A stretch of 64,000 bases of DNA from Arcuatula senhousia (Eukaryota > Mollusca > Bivalvia > Mytilida > Mytilidae): positions 901,001 to 965,000 of the forward strand of contig OZ020305.1 of assembly GCA_963971305.1 (NCBI GenBank), in the 5' to 3' direction. Below are positions 34,015 through 45,990 of this stretch, in pieces. Numbering within the stretch: position 1 is the first letter of the stretch; each line of letters starts with the position of its first letter. A program made the position numbers and the translations under genes. The notes beneath the pieces were generated by a model, which worked only from the letters and a program-made list of their open reading frames with translations, was not told the DNA's origin and made no database searches.

Positions 34015-34507
34015 TTTTTTTACATCAGTCGATAGATGCTACTTTGCTAGCTGTCAGTAACTGCGAGTTTGTTCTCGTGTAGTACTCCTGTCTCAGGTTC
34101 TCTCTTGGTGAATCGAACTTTTATAAAGTGTTTTATTTTTGTACTTTGTACAAGACTAACAATAGGGTGAAGGTTGGGCCAAAACAACTAGTTTAACCCC
34201 GCCACATTTTATATGTACCTGTCCTAAGCCAGGAACCGATGTCAAAGCTTTTGTTTTACCCTTACAACTACCTGTTTTTTGTTCTTTGTCCAGAAATGGA
34301 TCTACCGTTGATAATTAAGGAATTTGTTTGAATCTTGTTTATTGTATTTTTAGTCTTGGGCCAATGCAAGACAGCGAGCAGTGACCTCTGGTCATGTTAA
34401 AGACTGCTGGCTGTTTTCCATCGTGATTTTTCAAGTTTTAAATTGCCGTTTCTTAATTTTGGTTGTGACGCATACACTTATTCCACACCTCTTTTTCGTC
34501 TATCTCA
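34015..34507 (+). mobile_element. Dispersed repeat family F1, long copy 1
   Basis: It is collinear with 38555-39080: TTTTTTACATCAGTCGAT(A/G)GAT, ...CTAGCTGTCAGTAAC, ...AACTAGTTTAACCCCGCCAC, CCTGTCCTAAGCCAGGAA, GGCCAAT...CAGCGAGCAG, and CACTTATTCCACA at the end. There is no protein signature, so it is non-autonomous. Confidence 0.75.
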
Positions 34508-34689
34508 CTCAAAACTTTGTAGCTTTGTAGCTATTATTTTTTCAGCAATAAGTTTTTTTTTTTAATTATTTAAGTGTAAACTGAGTTATGAATTTTTTTT
34601 TGTACACACAGTTTATCTTCTCATAAAAAAGAAAATTTCTCGCAGAGATTTGTAGTTACAATTTTCATCAGCAATCAAGTGATTGTAGA

Positions 34690-34970
34690 ATCCTACCCTA
34701 GTATCGCTGGACTAAATTTAACATTTAAGGGTAGCCTAGCTTTTCTGTCCGACAGGCATCATAGATTGCAGTGGACTCAAGTATTTCTTTGATTAATTTA
34801 ACTTGAAACCTTTCAATAGGATTTGATGTATCACCTTTGGAAGAAAATTTTATACCCCTAATTTCACAACAGTGAAGTAAGATTGGAGAAACAAGCGAGT
34901 CAAATATTTTATTTTTGCAATAAGTCGTACATGTAATACATACAAACATATACTTCAACTCGCCCATTAA
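34690..34970 (-). pseudogene. LINE reverse-transcriptase C-terminal fragment
   Basis: The frame 34725-34967 contains KIFDSLVSPILLHCCEIRGI, the thumb-region block (V.PILLYGCE.WG) that also occurs at 43027-43242 in the longer LINE as FDKMVKPILLYDCELWGF. Both ends are cut. It is a relic of a non-LTR retrotransposon. Confidence 0.7.
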
Positions 34971-36290
34971 TTATAGACATTGAGAGAGATAACAGTATTT
35001 ATTATTACATATTATGTTTTTAAAAATATATATGAACTATAATTTCTTTAAAATCATCAGATGAAAATAAACCTATATGACTTCTGAAAAATAAAGATTT
35101 TTAAAAATACCGTTTTATTACAGAAAAAAAATATTTAAAACAAGATTGTCGATACCACAAGATAGTCAAATCTTTTCATTTTCAAAATTCTTCCACATGT
35201 ACCGATCTATTCTTGAAAAAACGTCAATTTCCGATAGCGAAAGGAATATCGCAACCTGAATTTTATGGTAATGTTGTTTATAAAGCACACAAATTCAAAA
35301 ACAATCCATTGGAATTGAAAATTGGCTTCAAAATCTATTAAGCCAAGGATATGAATTGAATCTAGTGTCAATGGAAGCTACACCACAGTAGCTTCGTTGG
35401 GAGGCTGCTGGTTATTTTTTCAGTGCGGTCTTTCTAATTTTCCGCTTTTTTCATGTAAGCTGTTTCGCATGCATTTACTCTACGTCTCATTATTTTTTTA
35501 TTCTATGGTTTTAGAATTTTGGCAATCCTTACATGTATCAGTGGCGGACACATGTATTTATGCAACCATTTGTTTTCTACCAAAAGAGGGAGTGCCCTCT
35601 GCCCCTTCCCTCTGCCTATTTCCATATCTTTCAGTATAAAAAAAATAGTAGGACATTGTGTTTTCTTTTATATGTATTGTTGCCAGTCAACTTTTATAAT
35701 TGTATTTCGAATATGGGCTTTCATAATCAGTAACTCAACGATTGTTTTCTGTGTTAATCTTTAATAAGATTAAGTTGTTTGCGCAGATTTTCTTTGGAAT
35801 ACTGACTTAAACCCAAATGTAACCTTTTTTCATAAATTCAAACACTTAATTAAGAATACAGTGAGTATTCAATTATACGTTATTTCGATCCAATGCTGCC
35901 ACTGAGAGCCTACTCAGCGTATTATGCATGTACAGCTTCATGGCAATTAACCGTTTTTCGACACCTGCTTTGGTTACTTGTTTTTTTTTTAAATAAGCAA
36001 ACATTATACTAGTACGCTGATTGCTTGCAACTCATAACCATTATCGCAATTCATAACTCGATAAAGAATCTGTGGGTCAACTCTGGTGATTCTAGATATC
36101 ATAGCTATTGAGAAACAGATCTCATGAATATCTTTTCCATAGTAATAGAGAAACAGTAATCTTATTATCTTTGCACAAAAATCTACAAATATTTACATTT
36201 ATAATGGTCTAAAATGAATCAAGTCAATTGACACGACGACAGACACGTGAACAATACCTACATGTAATTATCTATAGTATACTAAATATC
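34971..36290. other. Intergenic, nothing recognised
   Basis: AT-rich. The overlapping plus-strand frames at 35397-35764 are Phe/Ser/Leu-rich in all three phases, which is typical of pyrimidine-rich non-coding DNA. No family signature is seen. Confidence 0.5.
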
Positions 36291-36568
36291 AAATGTCTAT
36301 ATATTCTATATTTTTAAGAAATTCTTGTTCCAGAAGACCCCCAATTATGGTCAAAAGACTCGAGTTTGCTGAGTTGTTCTGTCGTGAAAATGGTACCAAA
36401 AAAGTGCCTGTATACCGAATTGAATTCCCATGTAGTTTTCCAACAAAGGTCGCACTTGCATGCACAAAAAGTTGACTTATATCTCGCCTTTAGCCAATGT
36501 AAAAGAAGAAGGTGATGGTAAAACATTTTAATAAATGAAAATAATTAAGCGTAGTACATTTATATTGA

Positions 36569-37480
36569 CTAGATAAACATCATCTGATTGCTATACGAGT
36601 GCAACTGGTTCATTACTGGGGGTAAAGCTTTATGAAACATTAGATCATTTTTACAAAAGCCTGGACGAAGGTGCTTTCTTTTATTGTCAATCAAAACCTG
36701 CCCGCCGCCATGTACAATGAATTCATTATCTTCCTGATAGTTAATGTCTATCCGTTCGTACATCCATTCCACAATAGCTGTAGTGGAGAAATTAGTTTCA
36801 ATCAATTCATTAGTCTGACATGCCTTATTTTGTCCATCACAATACGTATTTCTCGCTATGAATTCGATCAAGTTGTTTCCTATTGCTACAAACATTTCAT
36901 CGTGAGAAAATTTCATATTGAGTCCATGTCTCCAACCGTAGTATAGTTTCGTCGATTTCAGTCGATCCAATCTGTCGAAAATTTGAGGAACACACAGATA
37001 AGTATCGTCGTCCATTTTGATCGCCATTAACGCTGTAGGGAACTTCCTTTGTACGTACTTTGTCCATGTATAGAATTTCTCCCCGAAAAAATAAGCATAT
37101 CCATGGTGGGTCACGTTTAAAGGAACTAGGTCTTTATGAAGCGCATGTTCTCTCTCTGTATTAGGCGTAATCTCGTCTATCAAGAACGAATAAGTTATCC
37201 GGAAGGGTAAATAGTCGGCCATTTTTAACATATCCGTCATCCATGTTGTTCTGCACGTGTGCCGTCGTACGTCGTTTTTCGCATCACTAAATATGCCAAT
37301 CACAATTAAAGGACGATTATCTTTTATAGTCTCTCGACGGTTTATTTTCGAACGCAGCTTTGTGTGGACCGACGGAACAGCATCTTCATCATGTGATAGC
37401 AATATAATACATAGTAGCGTGAAGCACATAAGAAAAAGAATAGTCCCAAACATAAGAATTCTCTGGTTATTGAGTGACAT
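36569..37480 (-). CDS. Single-exon GT31 family glycosyltransferase (beta-1,3-galactosyltransferase-like)
   Basis: 303 codons. Type II membrane layout: a short cytoplasmic N-terminus, a hydrophobic anchor at residues 8-29 (ILMFGTILFLMCFTLLCIIL), a basic stem, then a Golgi-lumen catalytic domain. GT31 motifs are IVIGIFSDAKNDVRRHTCRT at 59-78 with RTTW at 77-80 (family RxxW), MDDDTYL with the DDD metal/UDP-sugar site at 157-159, and HGGGQVLID toward the C-terminus (family SGGGYVLS). Length is close to other B3GALT/B3GNT proteins. The likely role is transfer of Gal, GlcNAc or GalNAc in beta-1,3 linkage to glycans; the exact donor and acceptor cannot be told. The frame is intact and intronless, as usual for many GT31 genes. 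Its neighbours are mobile elements, so no operon-like context applies. Confidence 0.85.
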   Translation of the reverse strand: MSLNNQRILMFGTILFLMCFTLLCIILLSHDEDAVPSVHTKLRSKINRRETIKDNRPLIVIGIFSDAKNDVRRHTCRTTWMTDMLKMADYLPFRITYSFLIDEITPNTEREHALHKDLVPLNVTHHGYAYFFGEKFYTWTKYVQRKFPTALMAIKMDDDTYLCVPQIFDRLDRLKSTKLYYGWRHGLNMKFSHDEMFVAIGNNLIEFIARNTYCDGQNKACQTNELIETNFSTTAIVEWMYERIDINYQEDNEFIVHGGGQVLIDNKRKHLRPGFCKNDLMFHKALPPVMNQLHSYSNQMMFI

Positions 37481-37489
37481 ATTCTAAAT

Positions 37490-38330
37490 ATAATGTCAAA
37501 CTCAGCTCATGAACTTCGAATGTCTGTCTTGAATTCGGTGATTTCCTTCACAAGAATTGTCAAAATCGTATTTCAAAATTACAATATTTCGTATACGTTA
37601 TTAAAATAAAATTGTTTAAATGGACAGTCAACTTCTTCGAAAAAAAGAGGAATTCCTGAATAGTAGATGGACTCCGTTTGGCGACACTGGATAGCCTGAA
37701 TAATTATTATCTTTTCACAAAAATGCAGCATACGATGCTAGGAAAGTTCTGGTTCACTTTAGAATAATTTATTTGTTGTCTGTGCAACTGATTTAAAAAT
37801 GTACTATACTCTATTCAGGAAACTCATCTACACTTGACTGAAGAATATGAAATTGTCCCTAACATTTATATCCCTTCATAAGTTTACATACCAGTTTGAG
37901 TGGCAATATCTAAGACTGACATGAAATTATTTATCAATCATAAAGACACAATAGAAACCTTAATTCAAATTAAATCAAAGCGAGTTATGACATGTGACAG
38001 AGTTAATCCTATCTAATTAATTACTTGAAAATACATGTAGCTATTACTATTAATATTGATATATAAATAATGGATGTCTTTAATATATTTAAGTCAGTGA
38101 TTTTTTAAAGATGAATGAAATATTATAAGAAGGGAGTATTTTTGCTAACTCTTGTGCTATCCCTGGGCGTATTGGGTGTAGAATGCAGAGAAACCCTTTA
38201 CTGCTAGCCTGGGTGTAAAGGGTATAATGTATTGCAGGAGTTTGTAAATAAATTATGTATATATTTTAAAAATTACTTATAATAAATGAAGATGATTAAA
38301 AAAATATACATTTTTAAGATGAATAGACGA
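37490..38330. other. Region upstream of the GT31 gene, nothing recognised
   Basis: AT-rich sequence 5' of the glycosyltransferase; its promoter and 5' UTR should be here. No clear motif is seen. Confidence 0.5.
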
Positions 38331-38334
38331 TAAT

Positions 38335-38376
38335 TTTTGTGGAATAAGTGTAAGCGACACAACCAACATATATAAA
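38335..38376 (-). repeat. F1 tail fragment
   Basis: TGTGGAATAAGTGTAAGCGA followed by CACAACCAACAT is the inverted F1 end. The same short piece occurs at 50658-50700. Confidence 0.6.
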
Positions 38377-38554
38377 GAAAACGCAATCTAATTGAAAGCG
38401 CTAAAGCGTTAAAAGGCAAGCTAAATATATAAATATACTAAATTAGAATAATATGTTGTTTCTCTTTAAATAGATGTTCACAAAATAATTTGTTTGGGCA
38501 TGGTAAGTGTGTTATGCAGATGCAAATAGAAATTATATAAGCTTTAGGAACCTA

Positions 38555-39080
38555 TTTTTTTACATCAGTCGATGGATGCTTCTTAGCTAGCTGTCAGTAA
38601 CTTCGAGTGTTCTCAAGAGAGTATCTTTACGTCCCGTTAATTACCTGTTGTCCTTTTGTCTCAGATACTCTCTTGTTGAATTGAACTTCTATCGATTTGA
38701 TTTTTACTGTGTGTTAGTTTGTGCTTTGTTATTGATTATCATTAGGGGGAAGGTTGGCGCCAAAAAACTAGTTTAACCCCGCCACATTTTAATGTGCCTG
38801 TCCTAAGCCAGGAATCTTTATCAAAGCTTATGTTTGTATTTAGTCGAATTTTTGTTAATTGTTTTTTGTCAAGAAGAGGGTCTTTCAATGCACTTTGGGA
38901 TTGTACTTGAATCATATGTATTTTATTTTCAATCCAGGGGCCAATTGAAAAACAGCGAGCAGCGACCGCTGGTCACATTATAGGCTGCTGGCTGTTTTAC
39001 ATTGTGGATATTTAAAATATACGTTTATAATGTAGGTTGTGTCGCGTACACTTATTCCACATCTCATTTTCTTCTATTGA
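38555..39080 (+). mobile_element. Dispersed repeat family F1, long copy 2
   Basis: It is collinear with the copy at 34015-34507 across about 520 bp, starting TTTTTTACATCAGTCGATGG and ending CACTTATTCCACATCTCATT. It includes CCTGTCCTAAGCCAGGAATC and CAGCGAGCAGCGACCGCTGG. It is non-coding. Confidence 0.8.
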
Positions 39081-39439
39081 ATTGTACACTAATGGTTTCA
39101 ATTCACCCCTTCGATACAAATGAACTCGTGAGGTAAAAATCCTCATTAATGCATGTGTATTGTGTATTGAATTTTATGAAAGGCTAGCATAAACCAATGA
39201 AATAGGGAAGAGTGCATAAATATTCATATATGTTCTTGGGCCCATCATTAAATAGTTCGTTTTGTAAATTGCAAAGGAATTGATAAAACTCGAAGTGATA
39301 AAGAAAACAAAGGATACAGTAGGCAGTAGCCATCTAGACTAAATAAAATCGCGAAAGCCAGCATTAATCTTATGACTACATAAAGCATAACGCTTGCCTA
39401 AAAATTAGAAAAAAGCCACCAGTGTTCAACATATTTGTT

Positions 39440-39984
39440 GCAAATCCAAGCTGTCAATTTCTCCCCTGATGATATATACAATACAATTATTTGTGGGATA
39501 GTCAATTTGTGTTAAACTTAGATAACTCTTGTCTTTTGACTATCAGACAACGCTTGAATAATCAAGCAAAACAAGAACTTCACTTGGTATTGGATGCATC
39601 ACAAAAATGTCGATTATATAAATATGTAGTTTCTAATATAGATCTTCAATTTTATTTACAAAAATGTATACCTGTTGTATATCGTAAGTTAATTACTAAG
39701 ATTAGATTATCTTCTCACAATCTGTGTATTGAAACTGGACGTTATCATGGAGTTAATAGAAATGAAAGGCATTTGAACGTATTAGAGGATGTCAGAATAC
39801 AGTGTAATTGTTATGTTTTACTACGTAAAAAATATAGAAAGAAGTATTATTGGTCTAGGCCTTCAGCCTTTAAACTAGTACAACTGCTTTGTGTGGAAAA
39901 TGTTAAAGAGCTGTGCAATTTAGGGAAATATTTATTAAATGCCTTTAAGATTAGGAATAATATTTAGTTCTAATGTATTCTAAC
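39440..39984 (+). pseudogene. LINE C-terminal ORF fragment, plus strand
   Basis: The frame 39491-39967 (158 codons) has the block LSSHNLCIETGRYHGVNRNE and later KKYRKKYYWSRPSAFKLVQL. These fit the C-terminal Cys/His region of a mollusc non-LTR element; the minus LINE at 42478 has NHKLPIETGRW at the same place. The Cys/His stretch between them is damaged. The 5' part of the element is missing. A minus-strand LINE starts right after its stop codon, and a matching 3' tail may resume at 41772. Confidence 0.75.
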
Positions 39985-41770
39985 GATAATTAATAATAAT
40001 AATAATAATAATTTATTCAATAAAATATCAACATGTAATATATCACAATACACAATATACAGATACAAGTTAAAATACAATGTATATGCAATTGTCAAAT
40101 GCAAAAAGTTGACATTTTATCTGGGATAACCCATTAAAGCTCAGGAGCTTGTTTCCAATGGGGTCCCATTATGTGAACATCTTAAATTGACAAATATTAC
40201 ATAGTTACATAATATATATACCTTAAATATTAAGGTAAATATTAATTTAAAAGAATAAGCATTCATACCTTAAAACATTATTTTATTTGTTTATTATCAA
40301 TAAAATAAAAATGACTGAGATGAAGAACCACCAGAGCTTTCCATCAAATGTTCTTTCACACTATTTTTAAATCTATCCAGATTTTTAATACATTTTATAT
40401 TATTTGGTAAAGAATTCCAGTCAAGTATGCCATTATAATAAAATGTGTCTTTCTGTTGGCTCTTGACTGGTGGGACCCAGAAGTTATATTCACTATTTCT
40501 TGTGGTATGATTATGTACATGCCGTACCTTTGTAAAATGTTGATACATATAACTTGGACAATTATGGTTATATATTTTGTGTACATGATTAAGTCTTAAT
40601 TGCTTAACCCGATTTTCTACATTTACATATCCAATACTTTTTAAAACATTAACATCTATTGTAGATCTACATCCACTATCTTTTATAAACCTTACACACT
40701 TATTTTGCAACACTTGTAATTTATCTTTATATTTCTTATTAAGACCAGCATACCATGCAGAACAGGCATAATCAAAATGACATTGTATTAAAGCTGTAAC
40801 TAGTGTCTTTCTAGATGTTTCTGATAGACACTTTGCCTGTCTGTAGAGGAACTTTAATCTTGAGTTTACCTTTTGAATTATATTATCTATAATTTTTTCT
40901 CCAGATAAAAATTTATCTATATTTAAACCCAAATATTTCACACAATTTTGAGCCAAAATTGTGTGATTATCACAAGTAACATTAAAGTTACATACTTTAG
41001 AAAGTTTGCTTTTAGACCCAAACAGAATTGCTTCTGTTTTCCCCAAATGAAGAGAAAGTTTATTATCTATTAACCACTTACTACAAGATTGCAGTTCCAT
41101 ACCAAGTTTCTTAGATCTAACTTCTGGGTCCTTATGTGAATATAAAATAGTACTATCATCTGCATATAATAAAATTTTGCAGTATTTGCTTATACTTATA
41201 GTCATATCATTGACATAACATAAAAATAATAATGGACCCAATATACTGCCTTGTGGTACTCCACATGTAATATATTTTAAATCTGACTCTGCACCATTAA
41301 TACTAACTTTTTGTTGCCTATCACATAAATATGATTCAAACCATTTAGTACATTTAACACCCATTGCTTTAAGCTTTTGACATAATATATGGTGGTCAAC
41401 TGTGTCAAATGCCTTTTGTAGATCTAACATTATCATGCCAGTATAAAGACCCTTAGATGTTTGATTCTTAATATGGTCTAACAAATGTATGAGGCATGTG
41501 TCAGTCGAATAGGATGATCTAAAACCAGATTATAAATTGTACAATATATTATTATCAACAAGATATTTCTCAAATTGAGAATACACAGATCTTTCTAAAA
41601 TTTTTGACACAACAACTAAAATACTAACTGGTCGATAGTTACTAACATCTAATCGACTATTTTTCTTAAAAATGGGACAAACCCTGGCAGTCTTCATCTC
41701 ATCAGGTACTAAACCTGAAGTCAAAGATAAATTCACAATATAAGTGATGGGTTTAGCTAAAATTACAGAT
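39985..41770 (-). mobile_element. 5'-truncated non-LTR retrotransposon (CR1/Jockey-like RT), one in-frame stop
   Basis: The coding region reads from about 41769 to 40297 on the minus strand. Reverse transcriptase blocks are ARVCPIFKK, NYRPVSIL, IMLDLQKAFDTVDHHIL, GVPQGSILGPLLF and the catalytic YADD (LLYADDSTILYS). The C-terminal region ends WNSLPNNIKC... as in CR1-like elements. A TAA codon just upstream of SGFRSS (about 41528) interrupts an otherwise intact frame. The endonuclease part is absent. The 3' end is an (ATT)n tail at 39988-40013, so it was inserted as a 5'-truncated copy. Confidence 0.9.
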
Positions 41771-41771
41771 C

Positions 41772-41892
41772 TCTGACGTATATGTATGATATACTTGTAT
41801 AACTGCTATATTACTATACTGTCTGATGTACAATTTTATACTGATAAACTGTAATAGTTTAAAGTTAATAAAGAATAGAATGGAATAGAATA
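41772..41892 (+). repeat. Probable 3' tail of the plus-strand LINE, displaced by the minus-strand insertion
   Basis: It holds a 3'-UTR-like stretch with TGTACAATTTTATACTGATA, AATAAAG and a short GAATA-type tail (AGAATAGAATGGAATAGAAT). It directly abuts the 5'-truncated end of the minus-strand LINE. Its link to 39440-39984 is inference from position and orientation. Confidence 0.45.
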
Positions 41893-42189
41893 CCTTGACC
41901 AATTAACGGATTAAGTGTTAAATAGCCTGTGAAATATTTGTGAAGTGTGTGTTTGATCTTTGTCTTTTAATCTATTGATGTAATCCAAGCCGATTTTCCG
42001 TCTATCCATTATGTAAGCAATTAATTATGCTTCATTCATTATTTATTATCATTTTCATTTTATACGACCCTCCAAAAGTCAGCATTATACTGGTACCTGA
42101 TTTCGTGCAAACATTTACATTTTTTGTATCAGATATATTCGCGGATACTTATTTTCGCGGTCTTTTGGCAACCGCGTAAATAGCGAAAA

Positions 42190-45100
42190 TTAAATATAAC
42201 TTTATTCTCATCAACCAATATTACATAGGTACAGAGAACTACTATATACAAAATTTACAATACAATGGTAAAAAAACAGATTTAGCATCATAGACAAAGA
42301 TACTTCATAATCACATTACATTACACAGCTAAGACAGACAGCTACTCAGGAAGACTCGTTTTTTTTATTTATAATTCTAATAAATTTACAAAGCTTATAA
42401 AGTTTAGCTTTGTTTTTTTGTTGTCATAATTTCTTTAAATTTCAAAATATTTGGATTTCTAATTGAATGTCTACTGATTAGATTTTTTCTTTCTTGAGAC
42501 AGTACAGAGCAATCAAGAATATAATGTAATTCATCCCCGATTTTTTCATTACAAAGCATACATTTCCTTCAGATCTAGCAATATTGTTCCATCTACCTGT
42601 CTCAATGGGAAGTTTATGATTTCCTGTTCTGAATTTGCAAAATGATATTGCTAACTTTTTATCTAATATTTCAAAATAGTTTTCGAAATCTAGCGTGTCT
42701 TTAAAGAGGTAGTTTGTTGCTTTTAAAAAATCTTGAGTTTCAGCGTGCCAGTTTTGTCGATATTTGTCAGTGAGATATTGTCTAATACATTGTTTTAACC
42801 ACACAGAGGACAGAAAAGTTTGTGAGTCCCAAATGTGTGTTAATCCACATTCATTGAGAATATTTTTTATATAAACAAGCCATTGAAAATTTCTATTTTG
42901 ATTATTTGAAAGATGAAACATGAGTTTATATAGAACAGAGCACAGCTTCGTTTGTTTGCCGTAAATTAATTTAGACCAGTACATTACCATCCTAATCTTT
43001 ATATCTGCACTCAAAGGAAATCGTCCCTATTCGCCGTATACAAAGCAGTTTGGTGTAGAGGTCTTAAGGTTTAAAAGGAGTTTGCAGAACTTAAGGTTGT
43101 TTTTCTCTAATAAATAGTAATTTTTAAAGCCCCAAAGTTCACAGTCGTATAAAAGAATTGGTTTTACCATCTTATCGAAGAGGTCTAGATAACAGGAGAT
43201 AGAAAGATAGTGAAAACGACCTAGCTTGATAATTTCGTACATGGCTTTTGTTCCCTTTTCTGCTTGAGCTTTAATTGCAGGACCAAAATTTCCAGTTTTA
43301 TATAAAGTTGTTCCTAGATAAATAAATTCTGTTACAATTTATAATTCTGTGTTACTGAATACGAATCTTAGATTGTTTGGCAGTCTTCCATTTGTAAAAC
43401 ACAAGATTTTGGTTTTTCCTATGTTTAATTTATGTTTCCAAGAATTGCAATACTCACAGAAACTATTAAGGTGCTGTTGGAGTCCTTCTGGTGACTCTGA
43501 CATTAGTGCAGTGTCGTCTGCATATAAAATTACAAATATTTTCAAGAATTACCAGAGAGTGCTTTCTAATTCATCGGTTATTGTTGGTAGTCCTGTATTG
43601 TTTTGGCTTTCGAGAAATGATTCAAGGTCATTAAGAAAGATAGCAAAAAGGAGAGGAGACATATTTCCGCCTTGTCTCACCCCATTATTACAGGAAAAGA
43701 AATCTGACTTTTCGTTGTTAAAGACAATGTTTGATTTGATACTATTGTACATATTTTTGATAACGGTTAACATTTTGCCATTTATATTACTTAAAACTAA
43801 TTTGTGCCAGAGACCCGTTCTCCAGACTTTATCAGATGCTTTTTCAAAATCTATAAAGGCACAATAAAGTTTTTTTCTCTTAAGTTTTAGAAGTTCAAAT
43901 AAAGCGTGTAAAGATAACAAGTTATCTGTGACACTATACCCTTGCCTAAAACCGCTTTAATTTTCGTTGAGTATTCGAAAATCCTCTGAGTATTTATTAA
44001 GTCTTTCTGTGAGTACAGCCGTGAAGAGTTTTTCTAGACAGCTTACATTTGTAATGGGTCTAAAGTTTTTAGGATCTTGAACTGTCCCCTTTATTTTTAT
44101 AAATAGGCTTGATGCTCCCGATGAGCCAGCTATCAGGCACAATACCTGTATCAAAAACAAGGTTAAATAACTTTTCGTAAATTTAAATAAATTGGTCAGA
44201 AGTAGATTTAATATACTCCTTAATGATTTTATTTTCACTACTGGCTTTATTGTTTTAGGGTTAGAAATACATTTGAAATATTTCCTCCTTTTCTATATAA
44301 AGATTTATTTCATCATTTATTTGATTTAAAGCTTGATCATCTAAGGTGGGTAGATTGTTATCTTCATTATCGATAGGTGTTTCGTTTTAAGTCTTTGAAA
44401 TACTCAAATAGTGTTTCCATTGGGATATCAGGTTGTTTTTCGTTATTACCGCGGCGAAGGGTTTTCCAGAATTCTTTTGGGTCTTTATGGTGCATTTCTT
44501 TTAACTTTTTTGAAAGGTTATCTGAATATTCTCTTTGACATTTATCCATTACTGTTTTATATCGCTTTTCTGCTTCCACAAGTCTCAGTTTATTCAGTTC
44601 TGTTCAATGATGAGAATATTTTCTTCTAAATTTTCTATAATTTTTTCTTGCAAATTTGCATTCGTAGTTAAACCAAGTTTTTTTATCGATGTTAACCTTT
44701 CGCACCTTTTTGTTATTTCCATTGTATGTTCCAAAAGTGGTTTCTGCGCTTTCAATAAAGATCTCACCGAGTTGCTCAACAAAAGTATTTATGTCTTGTT
44801 TTGTAATGTCTTCGCTTTCTGAAAGATTATTATACAATATTTCTTTTTTGTTTAAATCTATATTTCTTTGAAAATCATCGCGTTTATTATTATCCCATTT
44901 CTTAATTGTTTTTTTTTTTGTCGACATCTTTCCGGTTGTTTTTGGTTTCAAACACATAATTAGTAAAAGCGGTTTGTAAACAAATAGAAAGAAGGCAATA
45001 ATTTAGAGAAGTGTAATACATTACAACTACAAAATCTATCTACAAAATTTGCGTTACTAATACAATAATCTACAACACTTGCATTTCTACATGTATAGTT

Positions 45101-45740
45101 TCCGTCTTTGTCACCATCTATTCTACCATTTAAAATGAAGAAGTTGTTTCCTTTGCAAAAATCTAGAAGTGAGGAACCAAATCTATTTTTAACTAAATCT
45201 CTATTTTTCCGTTCACGGGGAATGCCGGCTATATCTAAAATGTTTACTCCATTTTCAATAAATTCGTTTGCAATATTCGAAAGATCATGGCTTTGTTGTC
45301 GAAATGGAAAACGTCTCTTTCGTTTGATATTCGACTACTAAAGTCGCCGACTAAAACAACGTTTTTGTAATGGGATAACAAAGACAAAAACTCGTTTTCT
45401 ATTTCATTTATAGCATCTGGTGACGAGTAAGATGTGTATTCAGGCGAGATAAAAACAATGCCAAACAATGCGTCTGTATCGGTACTTATTACTTTACTGT
45501 TTATGTTAAACCATAATACAAACTTTGAATCGGTTTCTATTGTTTTAAAATATTTTTCAAACTTTTCGATATAACCTAACATAATTCCTCCGGATTTTAC
45601 TTTTGCAGTCTTTTTCCTATTTTTCAGTTTGACAACGTATTCGGGTATTTCGAAATTATCGTTATCGTCTGTTTTGGTTTCAAACATACAATTAATGTCA
45701 TGTTTATTTATTAATTCTCCGAATTCAGGATAAGTACACC
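42190..45740 (-). mobile_element. Decayed non-LTR retrotransposon with APE-type endonuclease and reverse transcriptase
   Basis: Pieces in order on the minus strand: endonuclease with HDINCMFETK (catalytic Glu region), FGIVFISPEYTSYSSPDA and LVGDFSSRIS (45244-45720); a Lys/Glu-rich linker with KKTWFNYEC... (44604-44957) and DPKEFWKTLRRG (44367-44579); RT entry NFRPITNVSCLEKLFTAVL (43957-44238); DFEKASDKVW and NNGVRQGGNMSPLLFAIFLN (43549-43920); catalytic LYADDTALMSES (43339-43545); thumb (43027-43242); C-terminal NHKLPIETGRW (42478-43014). Stops and frameshifts separate every piece. The 3' end has AATAAA at about 42201-42206. The 5' end is cut by an inverted F1 copy. Confidence 0.9.
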
Positions 45741-45744
45741 GCGA

Positions 45745-45990
45745 AAATTACTATGTTTACAGTAACCAGAGGTCGCTGCTCAACGTTTTGCATTTGCACA
45801 AGACTAAAAGTACAAAACAAAAGATTCAAAACCAATCCCAAAATTATCAACGAAAGACCCATTTCTGAACATAGAACAATAAACACAAAGCTGACAAGAG
45901 CAAACAAAAGCTTTGTAAAACATTCCTGGCTTAGGACAGGCACACATAAAATGTGGCGGGGGTTAAACTAGTTTTTTTAGGCCCAAACTT
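45745..45990 (-). repeat. F1 copy bordering the decayed LINE
   Basis: On the minus strand it reads AACTAGTTTAACCCCCGCC, CCTGTCCTAAGCCAGGAATG, ...AGCAGCGACCTCTGGTTAC in F1 order. It replaces the expected start of the endonuclease domain. Confidence 0.75.

Noticed and set aside
35397..35764. Three overlapping plus-strand frames as genes
   Set aside because: Open in several phases at once and rich in Phe/Ser/Cys, as expected from pyrimidine-rich non-coding DNA.
36671..36946. 91-codon plus-strand frame
   Set aside because: It is the antisense shadow of the GT31 gene.
43349..43867. 172-codon plus-strand frame
   Set aside because: It is antisense to the reverse transcriptase pieces of the minus-strand LINE.
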